A DNA stretch of 64,000 bases from Acinetobacter pseudolwoffii (GTDB taxonomy: Bacteria; Pseudomonadota; Gammaproteobacteria; Pseudomonadales; Moraxellaceae). The DNA lies in NCBI RefSeq assembly GCF_002803605.1, contig NZ_PHRG01000004.1:186001-250000 (forward strand), written 5' to 3'. Of this stretch, positions 11,437 to 21,831 are shown piece after piece (position 1 is the first letter of the stretch; each line of letters opens with the position of its first letter). A program made the translations under genes and the position numbers. Under the pieces are notes generated by a model that searched no databases, was not told where the DNA came from, and saw only the letters and a list, made by a program, of their open reading frames with translations.

Positions 11437-11964
11437 ATGGCGAATGACAACCAAAATCAAGTCTTAGACAATCAAATTGAAGTTGTAGAAGAGAAAGCTG
11501 CAAAGCGCGTACGCAAATCTAAGCCTAAAACGACTGACGGTGGTTCTACTGCTAGCTTATTTGGTATTGAACCTTATCAACCTAAAAAAAATGAAGAATA
11601 CATGTCTGAAGGTCAGCTTCAGCATTTCCGCCAAATTTTGCTGGCCTGGAAAGCCGAGTTGATGTCAGAAGTGGATCGTACGCTGAATACGATGCAAGAT
11701 GAGAATACTGCCCTGCCTGATGTCAACGATCGTGCCACTCAGGAAGAAGAATTTGCAATTGAGCTGCGTACCCGTGACCGTGAACGTAAACTGATCCGTA
11801 AAATCGAACAGTCAATCGAAGCGATCCAGAATGATGACTATGGTTTCTGTGAAACTTGTGGCATCGAAATTGGTTTGCGTCGTTTAGAAGCCCGTCCAAC
11901 GGCTACTTTATGTATTGACTGCAAAACCCTGGCGGAAATCAAAGAGAAGCAAAATAACGGTTAA
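11437..11964 (+). CDS. dksA: RNA polymerase-binding transcription factor DksA
   Basis: DksA binds the secondary channel of RNA polymerase and, with ppGpp, redirects transcription in the stringent response. The 175-residue protein has the coiled-coil stretch with the acidic tip (LPDVNDRATQEEE) and a C-terminal zinc finger, CETCG followed by CIDC. About 50 basic residues at the N-terminus make it longer than the 151-residue E. coli protein. It is followed directly by gluQRS, as in other gammaproteobacteria. The roughly 210-bp region upstream contains no other gene. Confidence 0.96.
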   Translation: MANDNQNQVLDNQIEVVEEKAAKRVRKSKPKTTDGGSTASLFGIEPYQPKKNEEYMSEGQLQHFRQILLAWKAELMSEVDRTLNTMQDENTALPDVNDRATQEEEFAIELRTRDRERKLIRKIEQSIEAIQNDDYGFCETCGIEIGLRRLEARPTATLCIDCKTLAEIKEKQNNG

Positions 11965-11980
11965 TGATGCTGTTGAATAA

Positions 11981-12015
11981 TCCTCCCCTAACCCCTCCTT
12001 TAAAAAAGGAGGGGG
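11981..12015. repeat. GC-rich palindromic element between dksA and gluQRS
   Basis: A perfect 10-bp inverted repeat, CCCCTCCTTT (11992-12001) and AAAGGAGGGG (12005-12014), surrounds a 3-nt loop and is preceded by CCTCCCCTAA. It resembles the short dispersed palindromes of the form CCCCTAACCCC...GGGG known from several bacterial lineages. Only one copy is in this window. The right arm holds AGGAGG, which is the only good ribosome site for the gluQRS ATG at 12024. Confidence 0.7.
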
Positions 12016-12023
12016 ACAATAGG

Positions 12024-12887
12024 ATGGCTTATGTGGGTCGGTTCGCGCCATCGCCAACCGGCCCTTTGCATTTTGGCTCCCTCATTACCGCAGTTGCCAG
12101 TTATTGCGATGCCAAAGCCAACCACGGCACATGGCTGGTTCGGGTGGAAGATACCGATATTCCGCGTATTTATCCGGGCAGTGAAGAGCATATTTTGCGT
12201 GCCATGGACGCCTTTCAGCTTGAGCCAGACGGCGAAATCATTTTCCAGAAAGACCGTTTAGATATTTATGCAGATGTGATCGAACAATTACGTCAGCAGG
12301 GTCTGGTTTATGCCTGTCAATGTACCCGTAAAATGCTCGGTTCCAATCATATCTATCAGGATACCTGCCGTGACCTAGCTCTGGCATTCGACAATCAAGC
12401 GATCCGTTTAAAAGTCGAAGATATCGAAATCTGTTTTGAAGATCAATTACAAGGTCGACACTGCTCAAAGCTGAAGAAAGATCTGGGAGACTTTGTCTTA
12501 AAACGTCGTGACGGGATTATTAATTATCAGCTGGCGGTAGTGGTCGATGACTATCTGCAAGGCATGACCCATGTGGTACGTGGTGCTGACCTGCTGGACA
12601 ATACCGAACGGCAAATCTATCTGGGGCAGTTGCTCGGTTATCCGCGTCTGAATTATATGCATCTACCCCTGGCGATGAATGATCAGGGACAAAAACTCTC
12701 AAAACAGAATCTGGCCCAAGCACTGGATTTAAGTCAGGCCCCACAACTCTTAAAACAGGCACTTAATGCTTTGCATCAGGCTGAAGTTGATCTGGATACG
12801 CCACAGTGCATGCTGCAACAGGCAGTTGCGCAATGGAACATTGAACGGATTCCACATACAACAGCGCTACAAGGTTGTTATCAATAA
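12024..12887 (+). CDS. gluQRS: Glutamyl-Q tRNA(Asp) synthetase
   Basis: The 287-residue protein is a truncated glutamyl-tRNA synthetase paralogue lacking the anticodon-binding domain. It shows the class I signature as GPLHFGSL (HIGH-type) near residue 15 and a KMSKS-type KLSKQN near residue 230. Cysteines in CQCTR and a later CR pair may bind zinc. It attaches glutamate to queuosine in tRNA(Asp). The ATG at 12024 gives the family N-terminus (AYVGRFAPSPTG). An in-frame ATG at 11964 overlaps the dksA stop (TAATG) and would add 20 residues translated from the palindromic element, so coupling to dksA is also possible. Confidence 0.93.
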   Translation: MAYVGRFAPSPTGPLHFGSLITAVASYCDAKANHGTWLVRVEDTDIPRIYPGSEEHILRAMDAFQLEPDGEIIFQKDRLDIYADVIEQLRQQGLVYACQCTRKMLGSNHIYQDTCRDLALAFDNQAIRLKVEDIEICFEDQLQGRHCSKLKKDLGDFVLKRRDGIINYQLAVVVDDYLQGMTHVVRGADLLDNTERQIYLGQLLGYPRLNYMHLPLAMNDQGQKLSKQNLAQALDLSQAPQLLKQALNALHQAEVDLDTPQCMLQQAVAQWNIERIPHTTALQGCYQ

Positions 12888-12943
12888 AAACCTGTTTTGG
12901 CTTAAGCTAGAATTCTAGAATTAAAATCAGAGAGGAAAAGCAG

Positions 12944-13204
12944 ATGTTTTTTATTTTTGGATTCGGCCCTAAAACCAAAACCATTGAAAAGAGCCAGTTC
13001 CTGTGTCCAGTCTGCCGAACCCGTACAGGCTATGAGCTGAAACAGCAACGTCATTATTTTTCTTTGTTTTTTATTCCATTGATTCCACTTTCCAAGCCTA
13101 AAACTGCTTTTGTGACCTGTTCCAATTGCGGAACTGCAATGCCGAGCACAGTGCTTGACCATGCTCAGCCGGAGCCCGGATCCAACTCCAATCTAGAAGC
13201 TTGA
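12944..13204 (+). CDS. Small zinc-ribbon protein
   Basis: This 86-residue protein has two cysteine pairs, CPVC and CSNC, separated by a hydrophobic segment with FFIPLIPL. That is the layout of the zinc-ribbon (zinc-ribbon_15-like) family of small proteins found in many bacteria. The function is unknown. A clear AGAGGAAA precedes the ATG. Its last 12 bp overlap the 3' end of ftsW, which is convergent. No cofactor or partner gene is evident. Confidence 0.78.
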   Translation: MFFIFGFGPKTKTIEKSQFLCPVCRTRTGYELKQQRHYFSLFFIPLIPLSKPKTAFVTCSNCGTAMPSTVLDHAQPEPGSNSNLEA

Positions 13205-14389
13205 TTCTTCCCGGCTTGGATTGACCTGCCGAGTGGTCGAATCAATTTTCAGCACTAAACTGATCATTACCGCACAGATAATCAATGATGAACCCCCATA
13301 ACTAATAAATGGCAGGGTCAAACCTTTGGTCGGTAACACGCCCATATTCATACCGGCATTCACCAAAATCTGTAACAAGAAAATGATACAGATCCCATAG
13401 GCCAGATAACCGGCACGTAGATATTGATGTTGCAAGGCACGATGTCCGATCCGGATACAGCAGACCAGCATGGTAAAAGACAGGATCAGGATGGTGGCAA
13501 TACCTAAAAAGCCAAATTCCTCACCTAAAATCGCCAGCATAAAATCAGTATGCGCTTCAGGCAGATAGGACATTTTCTGAATGCTGTGCCCCAATCCAAC
13601 CCCGGCCCACTCACCACGGCCGAAGGCCATTAGTGCATTCGAGAGCTGATAACCGCTACCCAGTGGATCTTCCCATGGATTTGAAAAAGACATCAAACGC
13701 TGCAAGCGATAAGGCTCTAATAAAATCGCTGCGGCAAATGCACCGACCAAGGTCATAAAGGCCACACCAAACTGAATCCACGGCGCACCCGCGAGGAAAA
13801 ACACGCCAAGCATGGTCAAGGTAATTACTACGGTTGCCCCCAAGTCCGGCTCAAGAATAATCAAACCGACGGTCACACCCATAATCGCACTTAAACGAAC
13901 CAAACCTTTAATATTGTTCCGGACTTCTTCCGCACGGCGTACCACATAGTCCGCGGTAAAAATCGCCATCATCACTTTCGCCACTTCCGAGGCCTGCAAG
14001 GTAAATCCGGCCACCCGAATCCAGCGCTTGGAACCATTGACCTCAGTCCCGACCACCAGCACGGCCACCAACAGTACAATGGTAATAATCCACAAAAAGA
14101 AGGTGTTATTAAACCAGACCTTTAAGGGAATTTTATAGGTTAGATAGGCGGCTACTGCTGCCACAAAAATCGAAATGCCATGGCGGCTAATATAATGAAA
14201 GGCATTTTCATGCATACGTTCAGCATAAGGCATCGAGGCCGATGCCACCATGATTGAACCAATACACAGTAAAGCCAATACACAGAAAATTAGTACATTC
14301 CGTGGATTTAGCTCAGCGGGGAGCTTGGGTACCCACTGGCTATAAAATTGGTTTAATTTATTGATCGTAGTCTGAGCAAACCCAGCCAT
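13193..14389 (-). CDS. ftsW: Peptidoglycan glycosyltransferase FtsW
   Basis: The 398-residue membrane protein belongs to the SEDS family, with about ten transmembrane helices. The large periplasmic loop contains NPWEDPLGSGYQLSNALMA and GLGHSIQKMSYLPEAHTDF; its WED region includes the Asp needed for glycan polymerisation. The C-terminus carries LPTKGLTLPFISYGGSS, diagnostic of the family. FtsW works with PBP3 at the division septum. It follows murD on the same strand with a 20-bp gap, consistent with a fragment of the division and cell-wall cluster. The sequence fits FtsW better than RodA because of this murD linkage. Confidence 0.94.
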   Translation of the reverse strand: MAGFAQTTINKLNQFYSQWVPKLPAELNPRNVLIFCVLALLCIGSIMVASASMPYAERMHENAFHYISRHGISIFVAAVAAYLTYKIPLKVWFNNTFFLWIITIVLLVAVLVVGTEVNGSKRWIRVAGFTLQASEVAKVMMAIFTADYVVRRAEEVRNNIKGLVRLSAIMGVTVGLIILEPDLGATVVITLTMLGVFFLAGAPWIQFGVAFMTLVGAFAAAILLEPYRLQRLMSFSNPWEDPLGSGYQLSNALMAFGRGEWAGVGLGHSIQKMSYLPEAHTDFMLAILGEEFGFLGIATILILSFTMLVCCIRIGHRALQHQYLRAGYLAYGICIIFLLQILVNAGMNMGVLPTKGLTLPFISYGGSSLIICAVMISLVLKIDSTTRQVNPSREESSF

Positions 14390-14409
14390 ATCACGAATCC
14401 TTGTTATTC

Positions 14410-16169
<1,760 letters not shown>

Positions 16170-16225
16170 CTCAATCTCCCATGCATATACTCAGGCAAGC
16201 TTAACGGGCCGAGGCCAACCTGAGA

Positions 16226-18082
16226 TTAGCCCAAATAATATGAAGCAATTTGATAAGTCAGGAATGACATGAAATATGCCAAGCCAAACAGGTAAACCGT
16301 CATGATACTGACCGTTTTCCAGGAACCAGTTTCACGTTTGACTGTCGCCAAAGTTGCCAGACAATGCGGTGCATAAATAAACCACACCAGTAAAGACAGA
16401 CCTGTCGCCACTGACCAGCCCAGATCACCACCACTACTGATGAGTGAAGAGAGACCTTCGGACATTGCATCGTCATCTACGGCAGACAGTGCATAGACAG
16501 TGCCCAATGCAGCAACCACCACTTCACGTGCTGCCATGGCTGGAATCAAGGCAATACAGATCTGCCAGTTAAAACCGAGCGGTGCAAAGATTGGCTGCAT
16601 CAGATGACCGAGCATACCTGCCAGTGAATAATCAATCGCCGGCAAAGTCGCACCTTCTGGGGGTTGCGGGAAGGTACACAGGAACCAGAGTACAATCGAT
16701 AAGGCAAAGATGATACCGCCGACCCGCTTCAAGAAGATTTTGCCGCGATCCAGCAAGCCGATCCAGACGTTTTTCAGATCCGGGAAACGGTAGCTTGGCA
16801 GCTCCATCAACAGCATGTGCTGGGATTTATCTTTATGGAAAAATTTCAGTACAAAAGACACCGCCAGAGCACTGACAATACCCGCCATATACAGGCCAAA
16901 TAACACCAGACCTTGCAGGTTCATAAAACCCCAGACAGTTTGCTGTGGAATGAAAGCTGCAATCAGCAAGGCATATACCGGCAAACGTGCTGAACAGGTC
17001 ATCAGCGGTGCCACAAAAATCGTGGTTAAACGATCTCGCGGATCACTGATGGTACGCGATGCCATGATGCCCGGAATGGCACAGGCAAAGCTGGACAATA
17101 ACGGAATAAAGGCACGGCCTGACAGGCCCGCTTTAAACATCAGCTTATCGAGCAAGAAGGCTGCTCGTGGTAAATAACCTGATTCTTCCAAGACTAGAAT
17201 AAAGAAGAACAGAATCAGAATCTGTGGCAGGAATACCACCACCCCGCCGGCACCAGCAATAATCCCGTCCACCACCAGACTATTCAGTAAAGGATGAGCA
17301 ATATATTCACCGAGGAATTCACCGAGCCAACCAAAGAAGGTTTCGATGCCATCCATAAACGGCGCAGCCCAGGCAAATACCGCTTGGAAAATCACGAACA
17401 TCATTACAGCCAGGCTGAGTAGACCCAGTACCGGATGTAAAAAAATCCTGTCGAGAAAATCAGTACGTTTGTCTTCCTGATCGACGAAATTGACCACGTC
17501 GTTCAGAATGACTTCTACCTGCTGATGCGGGTCACCCTTTAAGCCACTCAGTTCAGTCTGCGGTACCGAGAATTTTCCCTGATCCAGGGCATTCTTCAGG
17601 TTTTCAATCCCTGAACTGCGTACCGCTACAGTTTCCACCACGGGCACGCCGAGACGTTCAGACAGCTTCTGGGTATTGATTTGCATCCCACGACGGCGTG
17701 CTTCATCCATCATGTTGAGTACAACCAGAATCGGACGACCCAAAGCAATCATTTCTAGGACCAGACCCAGATGCAGTTTCAGGTTAGTGGCATCTACTAC
17801 ACATAAGAATGCATCCTGCTGCTGTTCTTCTGCGATTTTACCTTGCACCACATTACGGGTGATTTCTTCATCCGGACTGGTCGCATCCAGACTATAAGTT
17901 CCTGGCAAATCCAGTACCCGCACCGCTTTGCCTGAAGCAAGCTGAAACGTACCGACTTTACGTTCAACCGTGACCCCCGCATAGTTACCAACTTTTTGGC
18001 GTGTTCCGGTTAAATGGTTGAATAATGAAGTTTTACCGCAATTAGGGTTACCGACAAGGGCAATACGTAATGTATCACTCAT
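16226..18082 (-). CDS. feoB: Ferrous iron transporter FeoB
   Basis: The 618-residue protein joins an N-terminal G domain to a polytopic membrane domain. G1 is GNPNCGKTS, the switch region is GVTVERKVG, G3 is DLPGTYSL and G4 is NMMD. The membrane part contains two Gate-type repeats, including LSSFACAIPGIMASRTI and AMAAREVVVAALGTVYAL. FeoB imports Fe(II) across the inner membrane. It is shorter than E. coli FeoB (773), mainly in the linker and C-terminal regions. Its start overlaps the feoA stop by four bases (ATGA), so feoA and feoB are coupled. Confidence 0.96.
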   Translation of the reverse strand: MSDTLRIALVGNPNCGKTSLFNHLTGTRQKVGNYAGVTVERKVGTFQLASGKAVRVLDLPGTYSLDATSPDEEITRNVVQGKIAEEQQQDAFLCVVDATNLKLHLGLVLEMIALGRPILVVLNMMDEARRRGMQINTQKLSERLGVPVVETVAVRSSGIENLKNALDQGKFSVPQTELSGLKGDPHQQVEVILNDVVNFVDQEDKRTDFLDRIFLHPVLGLLSLAVMMFVIFQAVFAWAAPFMDGIETFFGWLGEFLGEYIAHPLLNSLVVDGIIAGAGGVVVFLPQILILFFFILVLEESGYLPRAAFLLDKLMFKAGLSGRAFIPLLSSFACAIPGIMASRTISDPRDRLTTIFVAPLMTCSARLPVYALLIAAFIPQQTVWGFMNLQGLVLFGLYMAGIVSALAVSFVLKFFHKDKSQHMLLMELPSYRFPDLKNVWIGLLDRGKIFLKRVGGIIFALSIVLWFLCTFPQPPEGATLPAIDYSLAGMLGHLMQPIFAPLGFNWQICIALIPAMAAREVVVAALGTVYALSAVDDDAMSEGLSSLISSGGDLGWSVATGLSLLVWFIYAPHCLATLATVKRETGSWKTVSIMTVYLFGLAYFMSFLTYQIASYYLG

Positions 18083-18339
18083 GCCGACACCGCCTGTTCG
18101 ATTTCAATTTTGGCTGCTTCTGATTTACGCAAAGCAAAACGGGTAAATCCAACTTGAATCAAAATGGGATCTCCACCAAAAATACCTTTCGTAATCACCT
18201 GTACCTTCGTACCCGGCACAAAGCCTAGAGTTTCCAAACGACTCGCGACGACATCGTGTAGAGCACTTTCACCATCAGTTGTTCGACTCACTTTTCGAAT
18301 GATGGCAATTTGTTTTGCTTTTAAATCAGACAAACGCAC
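18079..18339 (-). CDS. feoA: Ferrous iron transport protein FeoA
   Basis: The 86-residue protein is an SH3-like FeoA, with the stretch LETLGFVPGTKVQVITKG typical of the family. FeoA is a cytoplasmic partner needed for FeoB activity. It is the first gene of a feoA-feoB-Cys-rich operon on the minus strand. The upstream region holds a plausible promoter and a Fur-box-like site. Confidence 0.93.
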   Translation of the reverse strand: MRLSDLKAKQIAIIRKVSRTTDGESALHDVVASRLETLGFVPGTKVQVITKGIFGGDPILIQVGFTRFALRKSEAAKIEIEQAVSA

Positions 18340-18365
18340 CGTGAAATTCCTGAACTATTTTGTAC

Positions 18366-18395
18366 AGTATACAAACAAATGAGAATAATTAACAA
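18366..18395 (-). promoter_or_regulatory. Candidate feoA promoter with Fur-box-like operator
   Basis: On the plus strand TGAGAATAATTAACA (18380-18394) matches the 7-1-7 Fur core TGATAATNATTATCA at 12 of 14 defined positions. On the minus strand a TTGTTA (-35, 18390-18395) and TATACT (-10, 18366-18371) are separated by 18 bp, so the operator would cover the -35 region. The placement fits Fe-Fur repression of feoAB. All calls were made by eye. Confidence 0.6.
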
Positions 18396-18514
18396 ATAAG
18401 ATTGATTACATGCTGAATTAGTTTTTATATCACATCGACAGTCTGGTGAAATTAAACTACAGTGGAGAATACCTATTAAATTCATCGCTTTTTCAGATCA
18501 GATCCTTGCACCCT

Positions 18515-19432
18515 ATGCTGAATAAAAAACCCCGTATTCCCGCCCCGGTTCAAATTCCTGAAGCCTTGAGCTATTTACAGGGTTTTCGTGATTATCTGAT
18601 TGCGCAAACGGTCAGTCCACACACCCGAAATGCCTATTTATCTGATTTGCTGCAATGTGCAGAATGTCTGAGCAAGCCTTTGCCAGAATGGACCCATGAC
18701 GATATTTCCGATGTATTGATTGCACTGACCAAACAGCAAAAAAGCCCACGCTCAATTGCCCGCTGTCTGTCAGCCTTGCGTTCATTTTATAAATTTCTGC
18801 GTGAACAGAAGCTGCGTAGTGATAATCCGGTGGCAGCGCATAAAACCCCGAAGCTTGGCCGTGCCTTGCCCAAAGATTTGTCTGAAGCCGATGTTGAGGC
18901 CTTGATTGATGCCCCCGATATCAATACTGCTTTAGGCCTGCGTGACCGTGCCATGTTTGAAGTGCTGTATGCTTGCGGTTTACGTGTCACTGAACTGATT
19001 AACTTACGTCTGGAACTGATTAACTTAAAACAGGGCTATTTACGCATCGTCGGTAAAGGCAATAAAGAACGGCTGGTACCGATGGGACACATGGCCTGTG
19101 AATGGGTGGAAAAATATCTGAATGAAGCCCGTCCACAACTGTATAAAACCTCAACCGATTATCTGTTTTTGACTCAGCATGGCGGCATCATGAGCCGGCA
19201 AAATTTCTGGTATGCGATTAAACGCTATGCTTTACAGGCCGGGATTGCATCCGAGCTGTCACCGCACACCTTGCGGCATGCCTTTGCGACGCATCTGCTC
19301 AATCATGGCGCAGATTTACGTGTGGTACAGATGCTGCTTGGACATAGTGACCTGTCGACCACCCAGATTTATACCCATGTCGCGCAAGTGCGGATGCAGC
19401 AGCTGCATGCAGCGCATCATCCACGGGCTTAA
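18515..19432 (+). CDS. xerD: Site-specific tyrosine recombinase XerD
   Basis: The 305-residue protein has the SAM-like N-terminal domain and the catalytic core with GLRVTEL (Arg), GKGNKERLVP (Lys), SPHTLRHAFATHLL (His/Arg), LLGHSDLSTTQIY (His and nucleophilic Tyr). It ends in HHPRA. The segment PKLGRALPKDLSEADVEAL and this C-terminus match XerD rather than XerC. The dsbC gene next door repeats the E. coli xerD-dsbC order. XerD with XerC resolves chromosome dimers at dif. The ATG at 18515 gives a normal length but has no strong ribosome site; an in-frame GTG at 18446 is an alternative. Confidence 0.93.
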   Translation: MLNKKPRIPAPVQIPEALSYLQGFRDYLIAQTVSPHTRNAYLSDLLQCAECLSKPLPEWTHDDISDVLIALTKQQKSPRSIARCLSALRSFYKFLREQKLRSDNPVAAHKTPKLGRALPKDLSEADVEALIDAPDINTALGLRDRAMFEVLYACGLRVTELINLRLELINLKQGYLRIVGKGNKERLVPMGHMACEWVEKYLNEARPQLYKTSTDYLFLTQHGGIMSRQNFWYAIKRYALQAGIASELSPHTLRHAFATHLLNHGADLRVVQMLLGHSDLSTTQIYTHVAQVRMQQLHAAHHPRA

Positions 19433-19531
19433 AACATCTACATATGGAATAAACTGAGAAGTTTGACGTGTTTGTATTTTTTTTTGTTATGCTAATGCTC
19501 TGTTTTTAGTCCAAGAAGAAAAGGGTTATTT

Positions 19532-20344
19532 ATGACATTTGCCCGCTCAAAAGTTTTTATGGCTTGTACACTTGCTGCTGGTTTGGGGCTTAGCGCATGT
19601 TCCAATTCCGATAACAACACTAAAAAGCAAGATACACTGACTGCAAGTGCACCAGCAACGGGAGAAGCCTCTACCCTGACCGAACGCAATGCACAACAGC
19701 GTCTGGTCTCTACCTTGGAAAAGCATTTCAAAACTGCGGGGATCAGTGCCAAAATTATCGATATTAAAACCACCGAAGTACCGAACCTGTTCTGGGTCAG
19801 TCTGGAAGATATGTCTGCGGTCTATGTCACCAGCGATGGTAAATACCTGATTCAGGGCGACGTGATCCGACTTGGTGATAAACAGCTGCATAATGTCAGT
19901 GAAAACCTGCAAGCCGGAATCAACAACAAACTCTTTGCCGAACTGAAAGTAGAAGATCTGCTGATCTATCCGGCCAAAGGCAAGGCCAAGCATGTGGTCT
20001 ATGTCTTTACCGATGTCAGCTGTCCGTATTGCCATAAATTCCATGAACAAATGGATGAAATGAATAGTAAAGGTATTGAGGTTCGTTATATCGCCTGGCC
20101 GCGTGGTGAACAGCATATGCCGGCCATGGAAGCAATCTGGTGTAGTGCTGACCGTCATAGTGCTTTTGATCAGGCCATTGCCGGCGCACAGATTAGTGCA
20201 GAGAAATGTGAAAATCCTGTTCAAGATCAATATCACATGGGCCTGAATATGGGCGTCAATGGCACCCCTGCCATTTATAGTTCGGAAGGGGTTTACCTAG
20301 GCGGATATCTGTCTAGCGCTGAATTATTGAAGCGACTTAAATAA
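19532..20344 (+). CDS. dsbC: DsbC-family thiol:disulfide interchange protein, predicted lipoprotein
   Basis: The 270-residue protein has an N-terminal cystatin-like dimerisation region (about residues 55-140) and a thioredoxin-fold domain with the redox motif CPYC (Cys164-Cys167) and a cis-proline loop NGTPAIY. DsbC isomerises wrong disulfides in the periplasm. Two points are unusual compared with E. coli DsbC: the signal sequence ends in a lipobox, LSAC (Cys23), which predicts a lipid-anchored protein, and the active site is CPYC instead of CGYC. It follows xerD, as in E. coli, and precedes hom. Confidence 0.88.
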   Translation: MTFARSKVFMACTLAAGLGLSACSNSDNNTKKQDTLTASAPATGEASTLTERNAQQRLVSTLEKHFKTAGISAKIIDIKTTEVPNLFWVSLEDMSAVYVTSDGKYLIQGDVIRLGDKQLHNVSENLQAGINNKLFAELKVEDLLIYPAKGKAKHVVYVFTDVSCPYCHKFHEQMDEMNSKGIEVRYIAWPRGEQHMPAMEAIWCSADRHSAFDQAIAGAQISAEKCENPVQDQYHMGLNMGVNGTPAIYSSEGVYLGGYLSSAELLKRLK

Positions 20345-20469
20345 CTCATTTTAATACGTTATTTAACTTTATTTTATACATAAAGATATTCTGAAATGAC
20401 CCTAGAGTCATGGCGTTTTTTTAGCTATGATCTAGGTTCTCGTAAAAAACTGTTTATTTGGAGTGTGAC

Positions 20470-21774
20470 GTGAAACCAGTTCGTCTGGCTATCCTCGGTC
20501 TTGGTACTGTAGGTGGTGGTGCCTTGAAACTATTAAAAGAAAATGCTGCTGAGATTAAACGTCGCACCGGTCGTGAAATTGAAATTACCTATGTAGGCAC
20601 CCGTCGTCCACGTCCTGATCTGGACCTACCTGCATCAGTGAAACAAAGTGCAGACTTGATGGACATCGTGCGTCAACCTGACGTAGACGTGGTGGTCGAA
20701 GTCATGGGCGGGATTCATCCTGCTTTTGAAATTATTATGGAAGCCATGAAACATGGCAAGCATATTGTCACTGCCAACAAGGCGCTATTGGCTGAACATG
20801 GGAATGAGCTGTTTAAAGCGGCTGAAGACAACGCCGTGCAGATTGCCTATGAAGCGGCAGTGGCTGGCGGTATTCCCATTATTAAAGTGATTCGTGAAGG
20901 TCTGGCGGCCAACAAGATTGAATGGCTGGCGGGCATCATCAATGGTACGGGTAACTTCATTCTCAGCGAAATGCGTGAAAAAGGCCGTACTTTTGAAGAC
21001 GTACTCAAAGAAGCACAAGAACTCGGATATGCCGAAGCCGATCCAACCTTTGACGTGGAAGGTATTGATGCTGCACATAAGCTGACCATTCTGGCGTCAT
21101 GTGCCTTTGGTATTCCGCTACAGTTTGACAAAGTCTTTACTGAAGGTATTGGCAAAGTCACTGCACAAGATGTCAAATATGCAGAAGACCTCGGTTTCCG
21201 TATCAAGCACCTGGGAATTGCACGCCGCACCGATGCCGGGATTGAACTCCGTGTTCATCCAACCCTGATTCCTGAAGAAGAACTGATTGCCAACGTCAAT
21301 GGCGTGAAAAACGCCGTACTGGTACAAGCCAATGCGGTTGGCCCAACGCTGTACTACGGCGCAGGTGCGGGTGCAGGCCCAACGGCTTCTGCTGTGGTCG
21401 CAGACGTGGTGGATATTGTCCGTGATATCATTTATACCGAAGACGGTGCCGGAACCATTCCGCAACTGGCCTTTGAAGCCCTGACCGATTTACCGATCTT
21501 GAGTCGTGAACAAATGACCACCGGCTATTACATCCGTATTAATGCCGAAGATCAAATGGGCGTGCTTGCCGATGTCACCACGATCCTCAGTCGTGCCGGA
21601 ATCAGTATTGATGCCATCATGCAGCAACCTCGCTTAAAAGACCTTATTCCGATCGTGATTCTGACCGATCCTATCGTCGAATCAAAAATGGATGCAGCGC
21701 TCTCACAAATTCAAGCATTACCCGTCATTCATGGCGAAATTGTACGAATTCGTTTAGAATCGCTTGATAATTAA
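20470..21774 (+). CDS. hom: Homoserine dehydrogenase
   Basis: The 434-residue enzyme reduces aspartate semialdehyde to homoserine for threonine and methionine synthesis. It shows the NAD(P)-binding motif GLGTVGGG near the start, the catalytic block AAVAGGIPIIKVIREGL with GIINGTGNFILSEM, the KLTILA segment, and a C-terminal ACT domain (residues about 350-430) that usually mediates feedback by threonine. It is a monofunctional enzyme, without a fused aspartokinase. The GTG at 20470 has GGAG 6 bp upstream; an earlier in-frame TTG at 20458 overlaps that site. thrC follows 57 bp later. Confidence 0.96.
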   Translation: MKPVRLAILGLGTVGGGALKLLKENAAEIKRRTGREIEITYVGTRRPRPDLDLPASVKQSADLMDIVRQPDVDVVVEVMGGIHPAFEIIMEAMKHGKHIVTANKALLAEHGNELFKAAEDNAVQIAYEAAVAGGIPIIKVIREGLAANKIEWLAGIINGTGNFILSEMREKGRTFEDVLKEAQELGYAEADPTFDVEGIDAAHKLTILASCAFGIPLQFDKVFTEGIGKVTAQDVKYAEDLGFRIKHLGIARRTDAGIELRVHPTLIPEEELIANVNGVKNAVLVQANAVGPTLYYGAGAGAGPTASAVVADVVDIVRDIIYTEDGAGTIPQLAFEALTDLPILSREQMTTGYYIRINAEDQMGVLADVTTILSRAGISIDAIMQQPRLKDLIPIVILTDPIVESKMDAALSQIQALPVIHGEIVRIRLESLDN

Positions 21775-21831
21775 TCGGGTTAAGGGGAGTATTTCCTCTT
21801 GCCAAGCTCTACACACAATTGGAACATCATC

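Noticed and set aside
20396..20422. Possible terminator between dsbC and hom
   Set aside because: ATGAC/GTCAT gives only a 5-bp stem, separated from the T-run by four bases; too weak to call.
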